64,000 nucleotides of DNA from positions 97,001 to 161,000 of the forward strand of contig JAIXMR010000032.1 in the NCBI GenBank assembly GCA_025677835.1, given 5' to 3'. A program made the translations under genes and the position numbers. Position 1 is the stretch's first letter. Every line of letters starts with the position of its first letter. The DNA is from Sporodiniella umbellata. Lineage: Eukaryota; Mucoromycota; Mucoromycetes; Mucorales; Rhizopodaceae. Below the pieces are notes generated by a model. The model searched no databases, was not told the origin of the DNA, and saw only the letters and a list, made by a program, of their open reading frames with translations. Shown in pieces: positions 1 through 11,600 of this stretch.

Positions 1-133
1 AATCTTCTTTTTTTTTTTTTAACATGTCGTGTAACTCTGCTGCTTGTTCCTTAAAAGAAAAAGGCGGGAAAAAAAAAAAAATACTAAAGGAAAGAATAGT
101 AAAGAGGGTTTATTTGGTATCACTTTAAGGAAT

Positions 134-170
<37 letters not shown>

Positions 171-225
171 GTGCTAAACCTTTTTTTGATACTTCTTAAC
201 GTTTACTTCTTTTACAATTTATCTA
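1..225. other. AT-rich flank of element C
   Basis: Poly-T and poly-A runs, including about 30 T at 137-169. No coding signal was found. The TA target dinucleotide at 224-225 borders element C. Confidence 0.6.
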
Positions 226-1329
226 CAGTAAGAATGGTAAATTTTGTCCCTTTGAGAAAATTCAATGTCCGTGACAAATATCACTTTCCAAAAAATGAAT
301 GGCACCAAGTCAAAAATGAATATTTTATTTACAAAAAAAAAAAAATTTTTTTCGATAAAGTGAGCGATTGGTTGGGATCAGATAAAAATTGACATACTGT
401 AAACAGCACGGGTGTATTAACCATGCTCACATTGATTAAGTCGCCGCGAAAAAAAAACAAAAAGCATTTATTGCCCAAAACTTAGATTTGCATTGTATCA
501 AAAATGAATTGTCAATAGCACTGAACTCCCCATGCTTAGAGATTGTTAAAACTATAGATAAGGCTCTGGAATTTTCATAAATCGGTGAAGGATGTTCAAT
601 AGCTTCTAGCATTGCATTTTGGTCAACTTCCTCTTGGATAGTAATAAGTATTGGAATGAATTTTTCGTTACTTGTATTTTGCGAGATGTACAAGGTAGAT
701 ACACTTTTAGTATTAGTCCATTCAGTCTGAGCCACAGCATAGCTGTTGAGAGGTACATCTACATCTATAAATGGCTTAAACATTAGACAAATACAAACAA
801 GCAACAAAAAGCTATCAATAGAATACCAGCGGTCGATCAAGCTCATTACTTTTGGATCGCTCAATACTATTTTTCTCAAGAGATCAACTCCAAGTTTCCA
901 CTTGAAAGGTAGATTGGAACCTTCTCAGTCTTTGATCATAGCTACACGGGCTTTCCAAGTAACTTGGTTTTATTCTCAATCAAAAGATTAACTTACAATG
1001 TTGCCTAGACATATACTGTCAAGTGAAGTGGAAAGAGATTAATGTTTTTTTTTTGTTTTTTCAAAACCTGCTTTAGAATATGAATACTTTACATTTAATC
1101 ATAAGCAACTTTTGGTGAAATCAAAACATCCATATCGTTTTTAGGTTGATTTGATTTAACTTGTTGTGACATTTCTTTTACTTCAAAAGGCCAGCGTTTT
1201 TTTTTTTTTTTAGACATAACGGGACATTCATTTTCGGCTTGGTGCCATTCATTTTTTGGAAAGTGACATTTCTTTTTTTGTTACGGGCATTAAATTTTTT
1301 CAAAGGGACAAAATTTACCGTTTTTACTG
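226..1329. mobile_element. Element C: short TA-flanked Tc1/mariner-type element
   Basis: The left end reads CAGTAAGAATGGTAAATTTT (226-245). Its imperfect reverse complement closes the element at 1329. Both ends abut TA (224-225 and 1330-1331), the Tc1/mariner target duplication. The inverted termini match for roughly 100 bp (226-325 against 1225-1329). No transposase is present, so the element is non-autonomous. The interior carries a truncated minus-strand gene of the same family as the nuclease-like genes in elements A and B. The two families start with CAGT but otherwise have different terminal sequences. Confidence 0.8.
436..910 (-). pseudogene. Truncated PD-(D/E)XK-like paralogue inside element C
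   Basis: Reading the minus strand, the opening motif (KWKLGVDLL, then LSDPKVMSLIDRW) aligns with KPGSDLM and FSDPTVVNLVVQ of the genes in element A. An intron (GTATTC...TTATAG, roughly 772-832) interrupts it at the same place as intron 2 of those genes. The next exon has NSYAVAQTEW, matching DSYAVASNEW. At the position of the nuclease I-E-F-Q motif it has I-T-I-Q, so the catalytic glutamate is missing, as in the 203-aa paralogue of element A. The frame runs into a poly-T stretch near 450 and stops; the C-terminus is lost. It is probably non-functional. Confidence 0.65.
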
Positions 1330-2100
1330 TAATTAAAAATTGAATGGCCTCTGCTTGATACATCAGCTGATTTAAAACCAATCCCTTTCTTTTTTGACAA
1401 GTGGGTTTAGTAAACGTACTGCTTTTCAAAATCCTTTTTTTGTTCTATCGAAAAGCGTGCAATTCATTTCCCGGCCAATGGGATTTTTCTCTGGCTTTCC
1501 CTCTCTTCTCTTTTTTAATGGCAAGGGCTTTTGGCGTTGTGTTTTTGTTGCTTGAGTTTTCTGTGGATGAATTACTAAACAAGCACAAGCGAAATAAAAA
1601 ACTTGTTTATTAACTCTTTAGTTACTTTTTTTTTCCATCCGCGGAATATCAGCGTTCTAAGCGATCTGTTCTTGTGTAAGGAAAGGTGTAGGCATTTTCA
1701 AACGCCTACACCTTTTATTTTGGTTCTTCCCCAGTGGTAATCGTGGATTGAACCGAAATCCTTTGGTTTACGTACCTTATCTCAGCCGAATTAACCTTTG
1801 CGGATCTTCCCCACACAAGTAAAAGAATGCTTATTTTCAATAAACAAAGACAGAGACAACCCTTTTTTTTTTTTTTTTTTTTTTTTTGGCGCTAAAGCCT
1901 AAAGAAAAAGAAAAAAACAATGGAAGCATTCCACTTACTTTTTCGTTTTAATATCTTTGTACACTGAAACCTAATGCACCTTTTTTTATAGTTTTGTGTT
2001 CCATTGTCAAGTGGTACAAGCCTTTTTAATTAGTTTAAACAGTTTTCTTATTCATCCACTTCAAAGCAACTAGATTCTCCTTTTCTCTCTTTCTCTCTCT

Positions 2101-2140
<40 letters not shown>

Positions 2141-2148
2141 GAATAAAG
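1330..2148. other. Intergenic, low complexity
   Basis: No gene recognised. It holds a perfect hairpin at 1682-1715, a T tract near 1861-1887, and a CT-rich stretch followed by a T tract (about 2081-2140) just upstream of the transporter start. The last is probably part of that promoter or 5' UTR. Confidence 0.5.
1682..1715. repeat. Perfect 12-bp inverted repeat, 10-nt loop
   Basis: AAAGGTGTAGGC (1682-1693), a 10-nt loop, then the exact complement (1704-1715), followed by a T-rich run. It could be an RNA hairpin or the remnant of a small foldback element. No flanking gene explains it. Confidence 0.5.
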
Positions 2149-3614
2149 ATGGGGTTCAAACTGCCTTTTCGTTTCAGCGATCCAAACTTTCAAGTCTTTC
2201 TTGTGGGCTTTATTTGTTTCTGCTGTCCAGGCATGTTCAATGCATTGAACGGCATGGGCGCAGCAGGACAATGGGATTCCAAGCTTACCAACGATGCCAA
2301 CACTGCATTGGCTGTTACTTTTACGATCTGTTCTTTAGTGGGTGCTCCAGTGTAAGACGATGACTGCTTAGAAAACGACAGCAAATCACTGACAGACATG
2401 CATTTTTATTTAGTTTCAATATCTTTGGCCATCGTATCCTTGTACCTGCCGCATTGACTTATGTACTCTATGTTGGATCGTATTTGACAGACAAAGCTGG
2501 ATTTACGATTACTGCCGGTGCCGTTTTAGGCATCGGAGCTGGTTTTCTATGGACAGCCCAGGCAGCTATTATGATGTCCTATCCTGACGAACAAGACAAG
2601 GGAAAGGCGTTTTCTATCTTTTGGATGATTTTCAACTTGGGTTCTACGGTGGGCGCTGCTATTCCTCTTGGAAACAACTTTGATACCATCGGTCATTCAC
2701 TTTCTACGGGGACCTATGTTGGTTTTATGTGTGTGATGGCTTTTGGTGCCTTCCTTTCCCTAGTGCTCTTACCGGCCAGCAAGGTCATTCGCGAAAATGG
2801 CTCACCCGTCTCGCTTCACAAGTTCTCCAACTGGCGTCGCGAGGCTGTAGAGATCTTGGCCTTGTTTCGGGACTGGAAAATGCTCTGTTTGATTCCTCTC
2901 TTTGCCGGCTCCAATTGGTTCTATACCTATCAATTCCAGGTCTACAACGGCGGTGGCTTCTTCTCTCTTCGGGCGCGTTCCCTGAATAATCTGGTTTACT
3001 GGCTCTGTCAAATCATGGGGGCCGGTTTCTTTGGCTGGATTCTGGACAATCGTTTTTTGGGCGAGCGTCGTGCGCGTGCGTTGATTGCCAACACCTTTGT
3101 CTTGGTCTTGCTTTGCGCCAGTTGGGTGGGCTCGATCTTTGTACAGGAAAAATTCACCTTTGAAAGCGTACGTGAGCCCGGGTTTGAGCCGGTCGACATC
3201 TACTCCAAGAGTTACACCGGCTACATCATCCTCTATGCCGCCTTTGGTATCTCGGATTCCATCTACCAAGGCTTCACTTACTGGCTCTTGGGTACCATGA
3301 CGAACGATACCGAGCGTGCCGCTCGTTACGGTGGTTTCTACAAGACCATCCAAAACGCTGCCTCCGCTATCTCTGCTCAGGTCGATGCAAACCATACTCC
3401 TTACATGACTCAGCTCATCATCAACTTTGTAATGGAAGGCGTCGGTCTTCTCCTGGCCTTCATCGTCTGTTTCCGCGTCTCGGACGTGACTATCGAGCAA
3501 GTCGATAACCTCATGGACGGCCATGAACAAGAAGTCATGGTCGGTGGCCAAGTCGACTCCCTCAGAGACCTTGATTTGCTCGCAAGAGACGATAAGCTCG
3601 ATCACTACTATTAG
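2149..3614 (+). CDS. UNC93-like (DUF895) major facilitator membrane protein
   Basis: Two exons, 2149-2351 and 2414-3614, with a 62-nt GTAAGA...TTTAG intron, give 467 aa. The protein begins MGFKLPFRFS and is a multi-span membrane protein of the fungal UNC93-like/DUF895 MFS family. Family-typical stretches include FLVGFICFCCPGMFNALNG at the first helix, GAGFLWTAQAAIMMSYP, and GSNWFYTYQFQVYNGG in the second half. Family members are thought to be transporters or channel regulators; the substrate is unknown. The C-terminal 45 residues are acidic and cytoplasmic-looking. The length is normal for the family. The start is the first ATG after a CT-rich/T tract. Confidence 0.9.
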
Positions 3615-4027
3615 AAACACTCATTCTCTTTAGACCCTATTTATACTCTCTAATATCCCTCTTAATAATCAATAAATTCAACGGACTTCCTCTTTTGAAA
3701 ATCACGTGACTTGTTGGTCCGTTCTCATGGCAACCAGAAATTTTTTTCTGTGAGTGATGATCGTAATGATTCTTATTGGTTTGTTGTCCATACCCAAGGA
3801 TCTTTATTAGTTCATTCACCCAGCCTTTTTTTTTTTATTTTTTTTTTTTTTTTTTTAAAAAATATTTTTTTTTTTCCCCCAACCCTCCTCCCACCCCTCC
3901 TTTCTCTCCTTTAATATACATTTTTTTTCCTCGAAAATTAAAAAAAAAAAAAAAAAGAGAAAAGTCCAATAAGAAAGCAGAATATACTTATTTATTTTTT
4001 TCCTTTTGGCAATAAATAAATAAAAGA
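3615..4027. other. Intergenic, poly-T rich promoter region
   Basis: Contains T runs (about 3826-3875) and an A run (about 3939-3956). No coding signal. It is probably the 3' UTR of the transporter and the promoter of the next gene. Confidence 0.5.
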
Positions 4028-4892
4028 ATGGGCTTACCGATATGGAAACCGAAAAAAAGATCTTTGGAAGAGCTACAGGAAGAATTAAGAAAACAACAGA
4101 TTTCATTTCGTGCTAGAAATTCTCGATATATTGCTACTACAGACGGTACACCTGTTCTCACTCGCCACAGTAGCAGTAATGAAAATTCACCCAGCGAGCT
4201 CACCCCTTTAGAACGCTACGAACGTTTACCCACCCGACAAAGAAACACAGACACAGCGCCAGAGAGTTGGCCACAGAACATTTCCCAACCATCTCTGACT
4301 CAGCATAACGGTCTAGAGAGAATCGAGCAGTTTATTGCCGACAAAAAAAATCTGCTGGAACAGTTGCAGATCACTGGTTTTCTTCTTGAACAATTTTTGG
4401 CAGCAAGAACCAGACTCGGACCAGACGCACTGGCCGTGCCTGAATTTATCACGCAAGGTTTGAATATATAGCGCTTTAAAACCATTTTATTGATTGGGTC
4501 CTCTTTTTGTTTTGTTTGAAACAGACTTGCCGAGCATTCTTGAGTCTGCTGCTACCTTGGCTGCCATGCCACCTGAGGAGCTCGTCTCTTCTTTTTCTCC
4601 CTCTGAAATCAGTACAGACGCACTTGGACAATCTACGGTACAGGTCTTGTTAAACACACCTCCTTACTGCCGACAGATTCAAGAAGTAGAAAACAGTATC
4701 CTTACAGCACACAGAAGAATCCGGCGTCAATTTAGATCCTTGGCTACACGACAAACAGCCCCACGCCGCCCCTCAACCATCACCTTCTCTTCTCGTTCCT
4801 CTCCCCCTTTTCACCCCTCTTCCAACTTTCGTTCGCCTTCCACTCGGCTTTCTCGTAGAATTCGTTTCGTCGATCGAGACCCTTCTCCATAA
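4028..4892 (+). CDS. Uncharacterised 265-aa protein
   Basis: Exons 4028-4457 and 4525-4892 are joined by a GTTTGA...AACAG intron and give 265 aa. I do not recognise a family. Residues 11-30 (KRSLEELQEELRKQQISFRA) look helical and charged. A Ser/Thr/Pro-rich linker follows. A second helical part around IEQFIADKKNLLEQLQ leads to FLLEQFLAARTRLG. The middle (PSILESAATLAAMPPEELV) is helical. The last 70 residues are rich in Arg and Ser and probably disordered, with basic clusters such as RRIRRQFR that could bind nucleic acid or act as a nuclear signal. There is no signal peptide or membrane helix. Confidence 0.75.
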
Positions 4893-5004
4893 ATCATTCT
4901 CTCCTTGATTATTATTATTATGTATATTTTGAATAGGCCAAGAATTCAGAATCGTTTTGATTCTCTTACATGCTTTATCTATAGATATGCCTTCCCCCAT
5001 CTCG

Positions 5005-5041
<37 letters not shown>

Positions 5042-5248
5042 TCACATTATCTTTTTTTACAATCATTGAACACCGTCTGTTGATATTTTTTCTTTTTCTT
5101 TTATATTTACACTCTTCTATATATACACTGTAATAAACGATAAAATCCATACATATTGATTTGTATGTATGATTTTATTGTCATTGGATTTTTTTAATTT
5201 TTTAATTTTTCTTTTTCTATGGACCGTCTGCATCCAACTTTAGCCTTT
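4893..5248. other. Convergent intergenic region with CA microsatellite
   Basis: 3' ends of two convergent genes. A CA dinucleotide run of about a dozen units lies near 5010-5035. No coding signal otherwise. Confidence 0.6.
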
Positions 5249-7552
5249 TTACCAGTCAATGTCGTTGACGTGAGCGCTGTCTTCTACGTCCACTTCGTCC
5301 GCGTGCCACTCAGCATCGTTGTTGTGAGGTTCTTCAAAGTTAAAGTCGCGGTACAGAGGTAGGTTTGAATGGCTGGTTTCTTCTACATCCACTTCGTCTG
5401 CGTGCCACTCAGCATCGTTGTTGTGAGGTTCTTCAAAGTTAAAGTCGCGGTACAGAGGTAGATTTGAATGGCTGGTTTCTTCTATATCTACTTCGTCTGC
5501 GTGCCATTCAGCATCGTTGTTGTGAGAGTCGCTAGAAGTCCAACCGTAGTTATTGTGGTCTTCTTGCCAGTCAGCGTCGTTGACGTGAGCGCTGTCTTCT
5601 ACGTCCACTTCGTCCGCGTGCCACTCAGCATCGTTGTTGTGAGGTTCTTCAAAGTTAAAGTCGCGGTACAGAGGTAGATTTGAATGGCTGGTTTCTTCTA
5701 TATCTACTTCGTCTGCGTGCCATTCAGCATCGTTGTTGTGAGAGTCGCTAGAAGTCCAACCGTAGTTATTGTGGTCTTCTTGCCAGTCAGCGTCGTTGAC
5801 GTGAGCGCTGTCTTCTACGTCCACTTCGTCCGCGTGCCACTCAGCATCGTTGTTGTGAGGTTCTTCAAAGTTAAAGTCGCGGTACAGAGGTAGGTTTGAA
5901 TGGCTGGTTTCTTCTACATCCACTTCGTCTGCGTGCCACTCAGCATCGTTGTTGTGAGGTTCTTCAAAGTTAAAGTCGCGGTACAGAGGTAGGTTTGAAT
6001 GGCTGGTTTCTTCTACATCCACTTCGTCTGCGTGCCACTCAGCATCGTTGTTGTGAGGTTCTTCAAAGTTAAAGTCGCGGTACAGAGGTAGATTTGAATG
6101 GCTGGTTTCTTCTATATCTACTTCGTCTGCGTGCCATTCAGCATCGTTGTTGTGAGAGTCGCTAGAAGTCCAACCGTAGTTATTGTGGTCTTCTTGCCAG
6201 TCAGCGTCGTTGACGTGAGCGCTGTCTTCTACGTCCACTTCGTCCGCGTGCCACTCAGCATCGTTGTTGTGAGGTTCTTCAAAGTTAAAGTCACGGTACA
6301 GAGGTAGGTTTGAATGGTTGGCTTCTTCTATATCTACTTCGTCTGCGTGCCATTCAGCATCGTTGTTGTGAGAGTCGCTAGAAGTCCAACCGTAGTTATT
6401 GTGGTCTTCTTGCCAGTCAGCGTCGTTGACGTGAGCGCTGTCTTCTACGTCCACTTCGTCCGCGTGCCACTCAGCATCATTGCTGTGGGACGGTATGTCA
6501 TCCAAAACAGAGTTAGAGCGATCTTCCCATTCTGTTTGTGAGGAGGAATTAGCAGTTTCTAGCGGAGCGTCATTTGAATGCCACTCTGCATTACTATGTT
6601 GTTCTGTACTGCCTGTTTCTTGCCACTCAGAAAGATTTTCGTGAAATGTGGGTAGTATATAGTTATCAGAAGACTTCCACTCGTTACTGTGATTTTCTTC
6701 TTCTTCCCATTCAGCTTGGTTACTATCAGCCGAAGGTGGTATATATGGGTCATTTGAGTGCCAGCTAGAGCCGGTTTGTTCGTAATTACTATGAGAATCA
6801 GCTTGTTGCTCTTGTGAATCAATTGAGCGTTTAATTTTGAAGGATGTCGAGTCTGCCTGACATTGTTGGTTGTTTCCATAGGCGGTAATATGTACATGAT
6901 AGTTGCCTAAATAAATTTTAGTGAAAATTTAGGTTAAGAGCCACGCTTATACAAAGAGATGTGTAAATATCTCTTTGAAAGTCTTGTCTTTTTCGTTCTT
7001 CTATTGTTGTGGATTTTTTTTCTTTTTTACTTACCAGACGATTGTCCATCCGAAGGAAATTGAATTTCATTTGTGGCACCACGTTGGGCATCTGTTGTTT
7101 AATTGTTAAAGGCTATTTATGGCACACATGTATTGTAAATTGTGTAATTACCAAAAGCGCCCAAATGAACCGATCTGTTTTGGTCGGACACCAATGTAAT
7201 ATTTACTTGTTTTAAAAAATCTGAGGATTGCCAAGCTACAATATGTTTCGATTTTTCGTCAAAAATAAGGCCTATTTGTGTGTATGTATTAAAGGATTAG
7301 AATTAGTGATTCTAGCAATAAAATTAATCCTTACCTTGGTCTGCTGGGTATGTGATCCTAAAGTCTATCAAAAAGTTAAGAATTCAGAAGGTTTAGTTTT
7401 CTTTTTTCGTATTTACCTTGACAAATATCTTGTAAAGATACATCGTCAGCATGGCTTCCTGGATAGTTGAAAACAGGCGATCCAGAAACAATTCGGTTTG
7501 CTTGGAGTACTAAGCTTACTGCAAACGTTATACTTGCCCAGTTTGATTTCAT
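5249..7552 (-). CDS. Secreted Kre9/KNH-domain protein with acidic Trp/His tandem repeats
   Basis: Five exons on the minus strand: 7552-7417, 7364-7335, 7271-7152, 7091-7035 and 6906-5249, giving 666 aa in frame. The N-terminus (MKSNWASITFAVSLVLQANR) is a signal peptide. Residues about 45-125 resemble the Kre9/Knh1-type fungal surface domain: FRITYPADQG, VNITLVSDQ, then SSGNYHVHITAYG. The rest is low complexity and ends in tandem repeats built from (H/S)NNDAEWHADEVD, alternating 33-aa and 39-aa versions. No C-terminal hydrophobic GPI signal is seen; the protein ends in Trp. Inference: a secreted or wall-associated protein whose repeat number can vary by recombination. The function of the repeats is unknown; their His/Asp/Glu density could bind metal. 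Confidence 0.8.
5256..6480. repeat. Tandem coding repeats, 99-bp and 117-bp units (216-bp higher order)
   Basis: The 3' half of the KNH-like gene. Units of 99 bp (ending NLPLYRDFNFEEP) and 117 bp (ending NNYGWTSSDS) alternate. The pair gives a 216-bp period seen between 5468 and 5684 and again between 6098 and 6314. Neighbouring units differ by only a few bases, which points to recent expansion or conversion. Confidence 0.9.
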
Positions 7553-8660
7553 TTAAAGTCAAAAAAAAAAAAAAAATGCAGAAATAAAAGACTTATTTCT
7601 ATTTCTGCCTTTTATACTACTTGTTACACACAATTAATTTATAAACAGACATCCAGAAAAAGAAAAGCAAACTATAGCTTAACTACACTATAGCACTCCT
7701 TTGCCTCCATGTAGTATCGTTTTGTTTGTTTTGTTTTTTCATATTTTGTATCGGCGAAAGCTTCAAAGGTTTGTATTCTGAACAGCTTTGTCATTAAAAA
7801 ACCTTAACTATATAAACTCAAAAGTAAACAACCTGTTCTTGTACTCCGTTTTGTATTGACTTAAAGTTGATTATGGCTTTTTTTTTTGTTTAGCTACGCG
7901 CGGTACGATAAAATGGATGCACATACTTACATATTGCAATAAATCTTTCTTTTGTATAAAAAAGCACTGTTCAGAGATATTCTTGGCAAATTTTTTTTTT
8001 CAACTCAACTATTAAAGAAAAAAACGTCGTATTTTAGTAATACACAACATTGCCTATCTCAATAGTAGCTGGGCTATTTTAAGGTATTTTTCTTTCTATA
8101 CAATATTTTGTTCACGTGTGGCAAAGAAATATTTATAGTGAAAATAGAACCAAAGCTCGGGAAACAATGAAATGGGAGTATTTTTTTCTCTAGCAAGTAG
8201 GTTCTACCTGCTAACAGACGGCTACTTTATTTCTCACGACCAAAAAAGTGACTTTTTGAGTGAATCAATTCATTTCAGCAAAGAAAGCATACAAAGAAAT
8301 GAATGGTACATCAAACAATGTTTAGTTGAAACACAGCGTTATAATCAAATACTAGTAAAACATAAAGCTAGGACATCACACTTGAAGCTGATTTTAATTA
8401 GTGCAAAGAAACCAAATTAGCAGAAAGTTTATGTAAATTTAAAGTCTAGATTTTTTGGTTATTTACACTAAAGGATTATTTTACTATCAGAAATGACTGA
8501 AAGCGTTGCTTTTTAACATATAATAGAATAAACTACAAAGTAGTTACTGTTTTTTATGATTGGTTTAAGATTAAAAACTTCTGAATCACCCCTTAAGAGT
8601 AAAAGAATACACATATGTTGATAGATGTTGAAAGCAGGTTCACATAATACCCTTTCTCTA
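7553..8660. other. Intergenic
   Basis: Promoter side of the KNH-like gene and 3' side of the ZNFX1-like gene. It has A/T tracts near 7560-7576 and 7999. An 82-codon open frame at 8172-8420 has no recognisable features and was not accepted as a gene. Confidence 0.5.
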
Positions 8661-11600
8661 TCAATTAGGCTGACCAGGCCAAGCTGGTTCATTTGAACCG
8701 TCAAATTCACCATAAAATCTATTAGATTCTATAACACGATGCTGAGTACCGCCGATTGGAGCAGTACATTCAGGACATGAGGATATCTCTGTAGCACCGC
8801 CACAATCGCCAACAAAATAGGGGTGTTTGTTGGGACAAACAAACCACCGGCCACCAACAATATTGTGAACACCAAAACTTTTGACCTCTTGATTCATTGC
8901 GTTGATTATTTGTTTCTTCTCGTTTTCAGTCAATTTTCTTCGTTCAGCTTCAAGTTGTGCTTTGATTTTATTGACCAAGGCAAGTTCCGTCTTTATGTAA
9001 TTACTGTATCTTCCAGCCTTATAAATGTTTTCTTTGCAGCTAGGGCATTCCCATAGCTTAATGGCCATATGCTCACCACTGGTAACCTGGTGCTTAAAAT
9101 ACTCATCAAGAGATTCAACAGAAAAAACTATTTGTTGCTTTATCAGTATTCCCTAAAAAATAATAATAACACGGCCGTCGCTATTTACCACAACCGCATT
9201 GAGGCAACATATAGACAAGCTCATTTAGTTCAAACTCGCTTAGTGTTCGAAGAGAAATAGTACACTTTAAGTCTGGATTACAAGTTTTGCACGGCGGACA
9301 GGGCTCGCCACATAAACCAGGACATTTATGACTAGCAAAACCAAGCTATAAGTATCAAGTTGGCTTTTCTAGACTACCTACCTGCATTCTAAAACTTTTT
9401 TGCAAGGAACATTGCAAACTGGTCGATCGCAAATCTTTTTTTTTTTTTTTTGAAAAAAAATCAGTATCTTTACAACTAAACTGTTAAAGCAAAAGCTACC
9501 TCATAGCATTTCTTTGAACATTCATAATGTTTACACTTATATGAACAGGGTGCAACACATTTTACGCACTCCTTAAAACAAGGAAATCCGCAACGATATC
9601 CGTGTAAACATGTATATTCACAGTTCTCAAGGCATCGCTGAGTATGGTTATTGGGGTTGGCGCAACCTGATTTTGCGTTAATAAGAACATGGCTTAATAC
9701 GAGCCCTTTCTTTTAAAAAATACCGTTCGCACAAAAGTGACCGCAAATAAGCTTCTTAGAACAGTTTGCTGGACAATTGATACGTCCATGGAAATGAGCT
9801 GATCCACACTGTGGTGAAAATTTTTGTGAGCATATAAAAACAAACTACTTCCTTCCTTTCTTTACCGGCTCAAGACATATATGCTGACCGCAATCGTAGA
9901 ACTTGCCACATGTCTCAGTACAGTATACATCAGTTCCACATTTCCCTTCTCCTGCATGACCGCACTGCAGTAATACTGACCTCTTTTTGGTACAGCTAAT
10001 TCTTTCCAAGTTTGCTGTCTCAAAACATTGGACGTTTGCTGGATGACCACAGGATAACTTAACGTCTACAATTTTAGTGCATTTCACGGCATCTTGATTT
10101 GGTATATTAGAGCACAGTATGGTATAGGGATGACCGCACTTTAAAGTTATTTGACATTCTTTTTGGCATGGTAGACATTTCCCTTGCTGTGAGCATATAT
10201 AGCATTTGTTTGGACAAGGATGATTGCACAGTCTGTCTCTATTACATTGCTCTTGACAGACAACTTCTTCGTGTCCTCCATGATGACATTCCTCCGGGCA
10301 TACATGACCGTCTGCCATTAATATTCCACAAGGATTATTGCATCCGCCGTTCTTTATAGCTTCAAAGTCAGTCCAAAAGCCAACCTCAAATGTCTTTTTA
10401 TGGTTGCAGCATGTCAACGGAATTTTTGAGCCATACAGTTCGTTTTCTTGCATATAAGCGCTTAACTTGTTCCAGGAGTCATGCACACGGTCTTGGCCTG
10501 GCTTACCAATAATATAGACTCCATTTTTGGCACGAGAAAGGGCTACAGACACATTGTTATGTATTGACTTGGATTGCCCTGGTGTTGCAGTGCTGATCAC
10601 TACAAAACAAAACTCCTGGCCGACTTCCTCCTCGATGTTTGCTACCTTGATTTTTTCAAGGGCTTTTTTAAAAGTTGTACGTAGCGATATCACCTTCTTA
10701 ATCAGATGCTGGATCAACTCTTTCTGTAAATCACAAACAGTTAAAATAGCCACCTGTGCCGCAGGGGTGTAAGGCTGCTGCGATATGTATGTAGCCAGGT
10801 GAGCAACAAATTGGGCTTCATCTACTTCTGCTTGTGTAATATTGATCGAGGAAAGGTGTCTATATTCTGGACATACTTGATCTTTAGATCTTATTTTTTG
10901 ATAGTTTAAATAAAACATGCGATGATTTAGACCATAAAGTACCGATTTTTTATCGTCGCGCAAATTTTCATTACAGGTCACTAGAGATGCCGTGATCAAT
11001 AGTAGTGTGTCGTCTTTTTTGGTACTATTAAAAGTGTCGAGGATAGAGCCTATATTGGAATGCATTCGCCACTGCTCTTCCAACTGTATTACTTCACTAG
11101 GTGAGTTTCGCTTCCAACGTTCAAATAGTGATATATCTATGTTGTATGGGTCGCCTTTTAATTTTGAGTGCGATACTGCAGGTCTAGACAACATTCCTGT
11201 GCTTCCTAGCAAAATTAGATGTTCTACTCGACTACCTAATATGTTAGACGCTAGTGTAGATTCGAGAATATCTGAAGCCTCATCCACAATAACACACCGA
11301 GGCCATACTTTGCTCAACCAGCTTTGATGAGCTGCTGCAAAATCGGCAGTAATACCAATGACTCGGTTAAAGCGTACAAGATATGACCATTGCTTTATCA
11401 TCATGTTATCCAAAGTTTGCGCATCTTGTGAATGTTCTTTCAATAAGTACTGGATATCATAGTCTATGTACTTTAGTAGAATACAGACAACCTGCTGGAC
11501 AATAGCAGCTTTTTTCTTTGTTGAAAGCTTCCATAGATCGCCATTCCCTGTCCAGCATTTTGATAGCTCTTCACGAAGATCGCTCCCAGTACGACTAGAG

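Noticed and set aside
1178..1429. Minus-strand 83-codon frame with Lys-rich text
   Set aside because: It lies across the right inverted terminus of element C; its similarity to the 168-392 frame is the inverted repeat, not a gene family.
1735..1815. tRNA-like text (GGTTCAATCC box) on the minus strand
   Set aside because: The T-loop box is one base short and no acceptor stem or proper D arm could be drawn.
2802..3620. 272-codon minus-strand frame
   Set aside because: Antisense shadow of the UNC93-like gene, which has clear family text and a consistent intron.
5468..6541. Repeated plus-strand frames of 69-75 codons
   Set aside because: Antisense shadows of the tandem repeats of the KNH-like gene, recurring with the 216-bp period.
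8172..8420. 82-codon frame MGVFFSLASRFYLL
   Set aside because: No family features, no neighbouring exons, and composition like the surrounding intergenic DNA.
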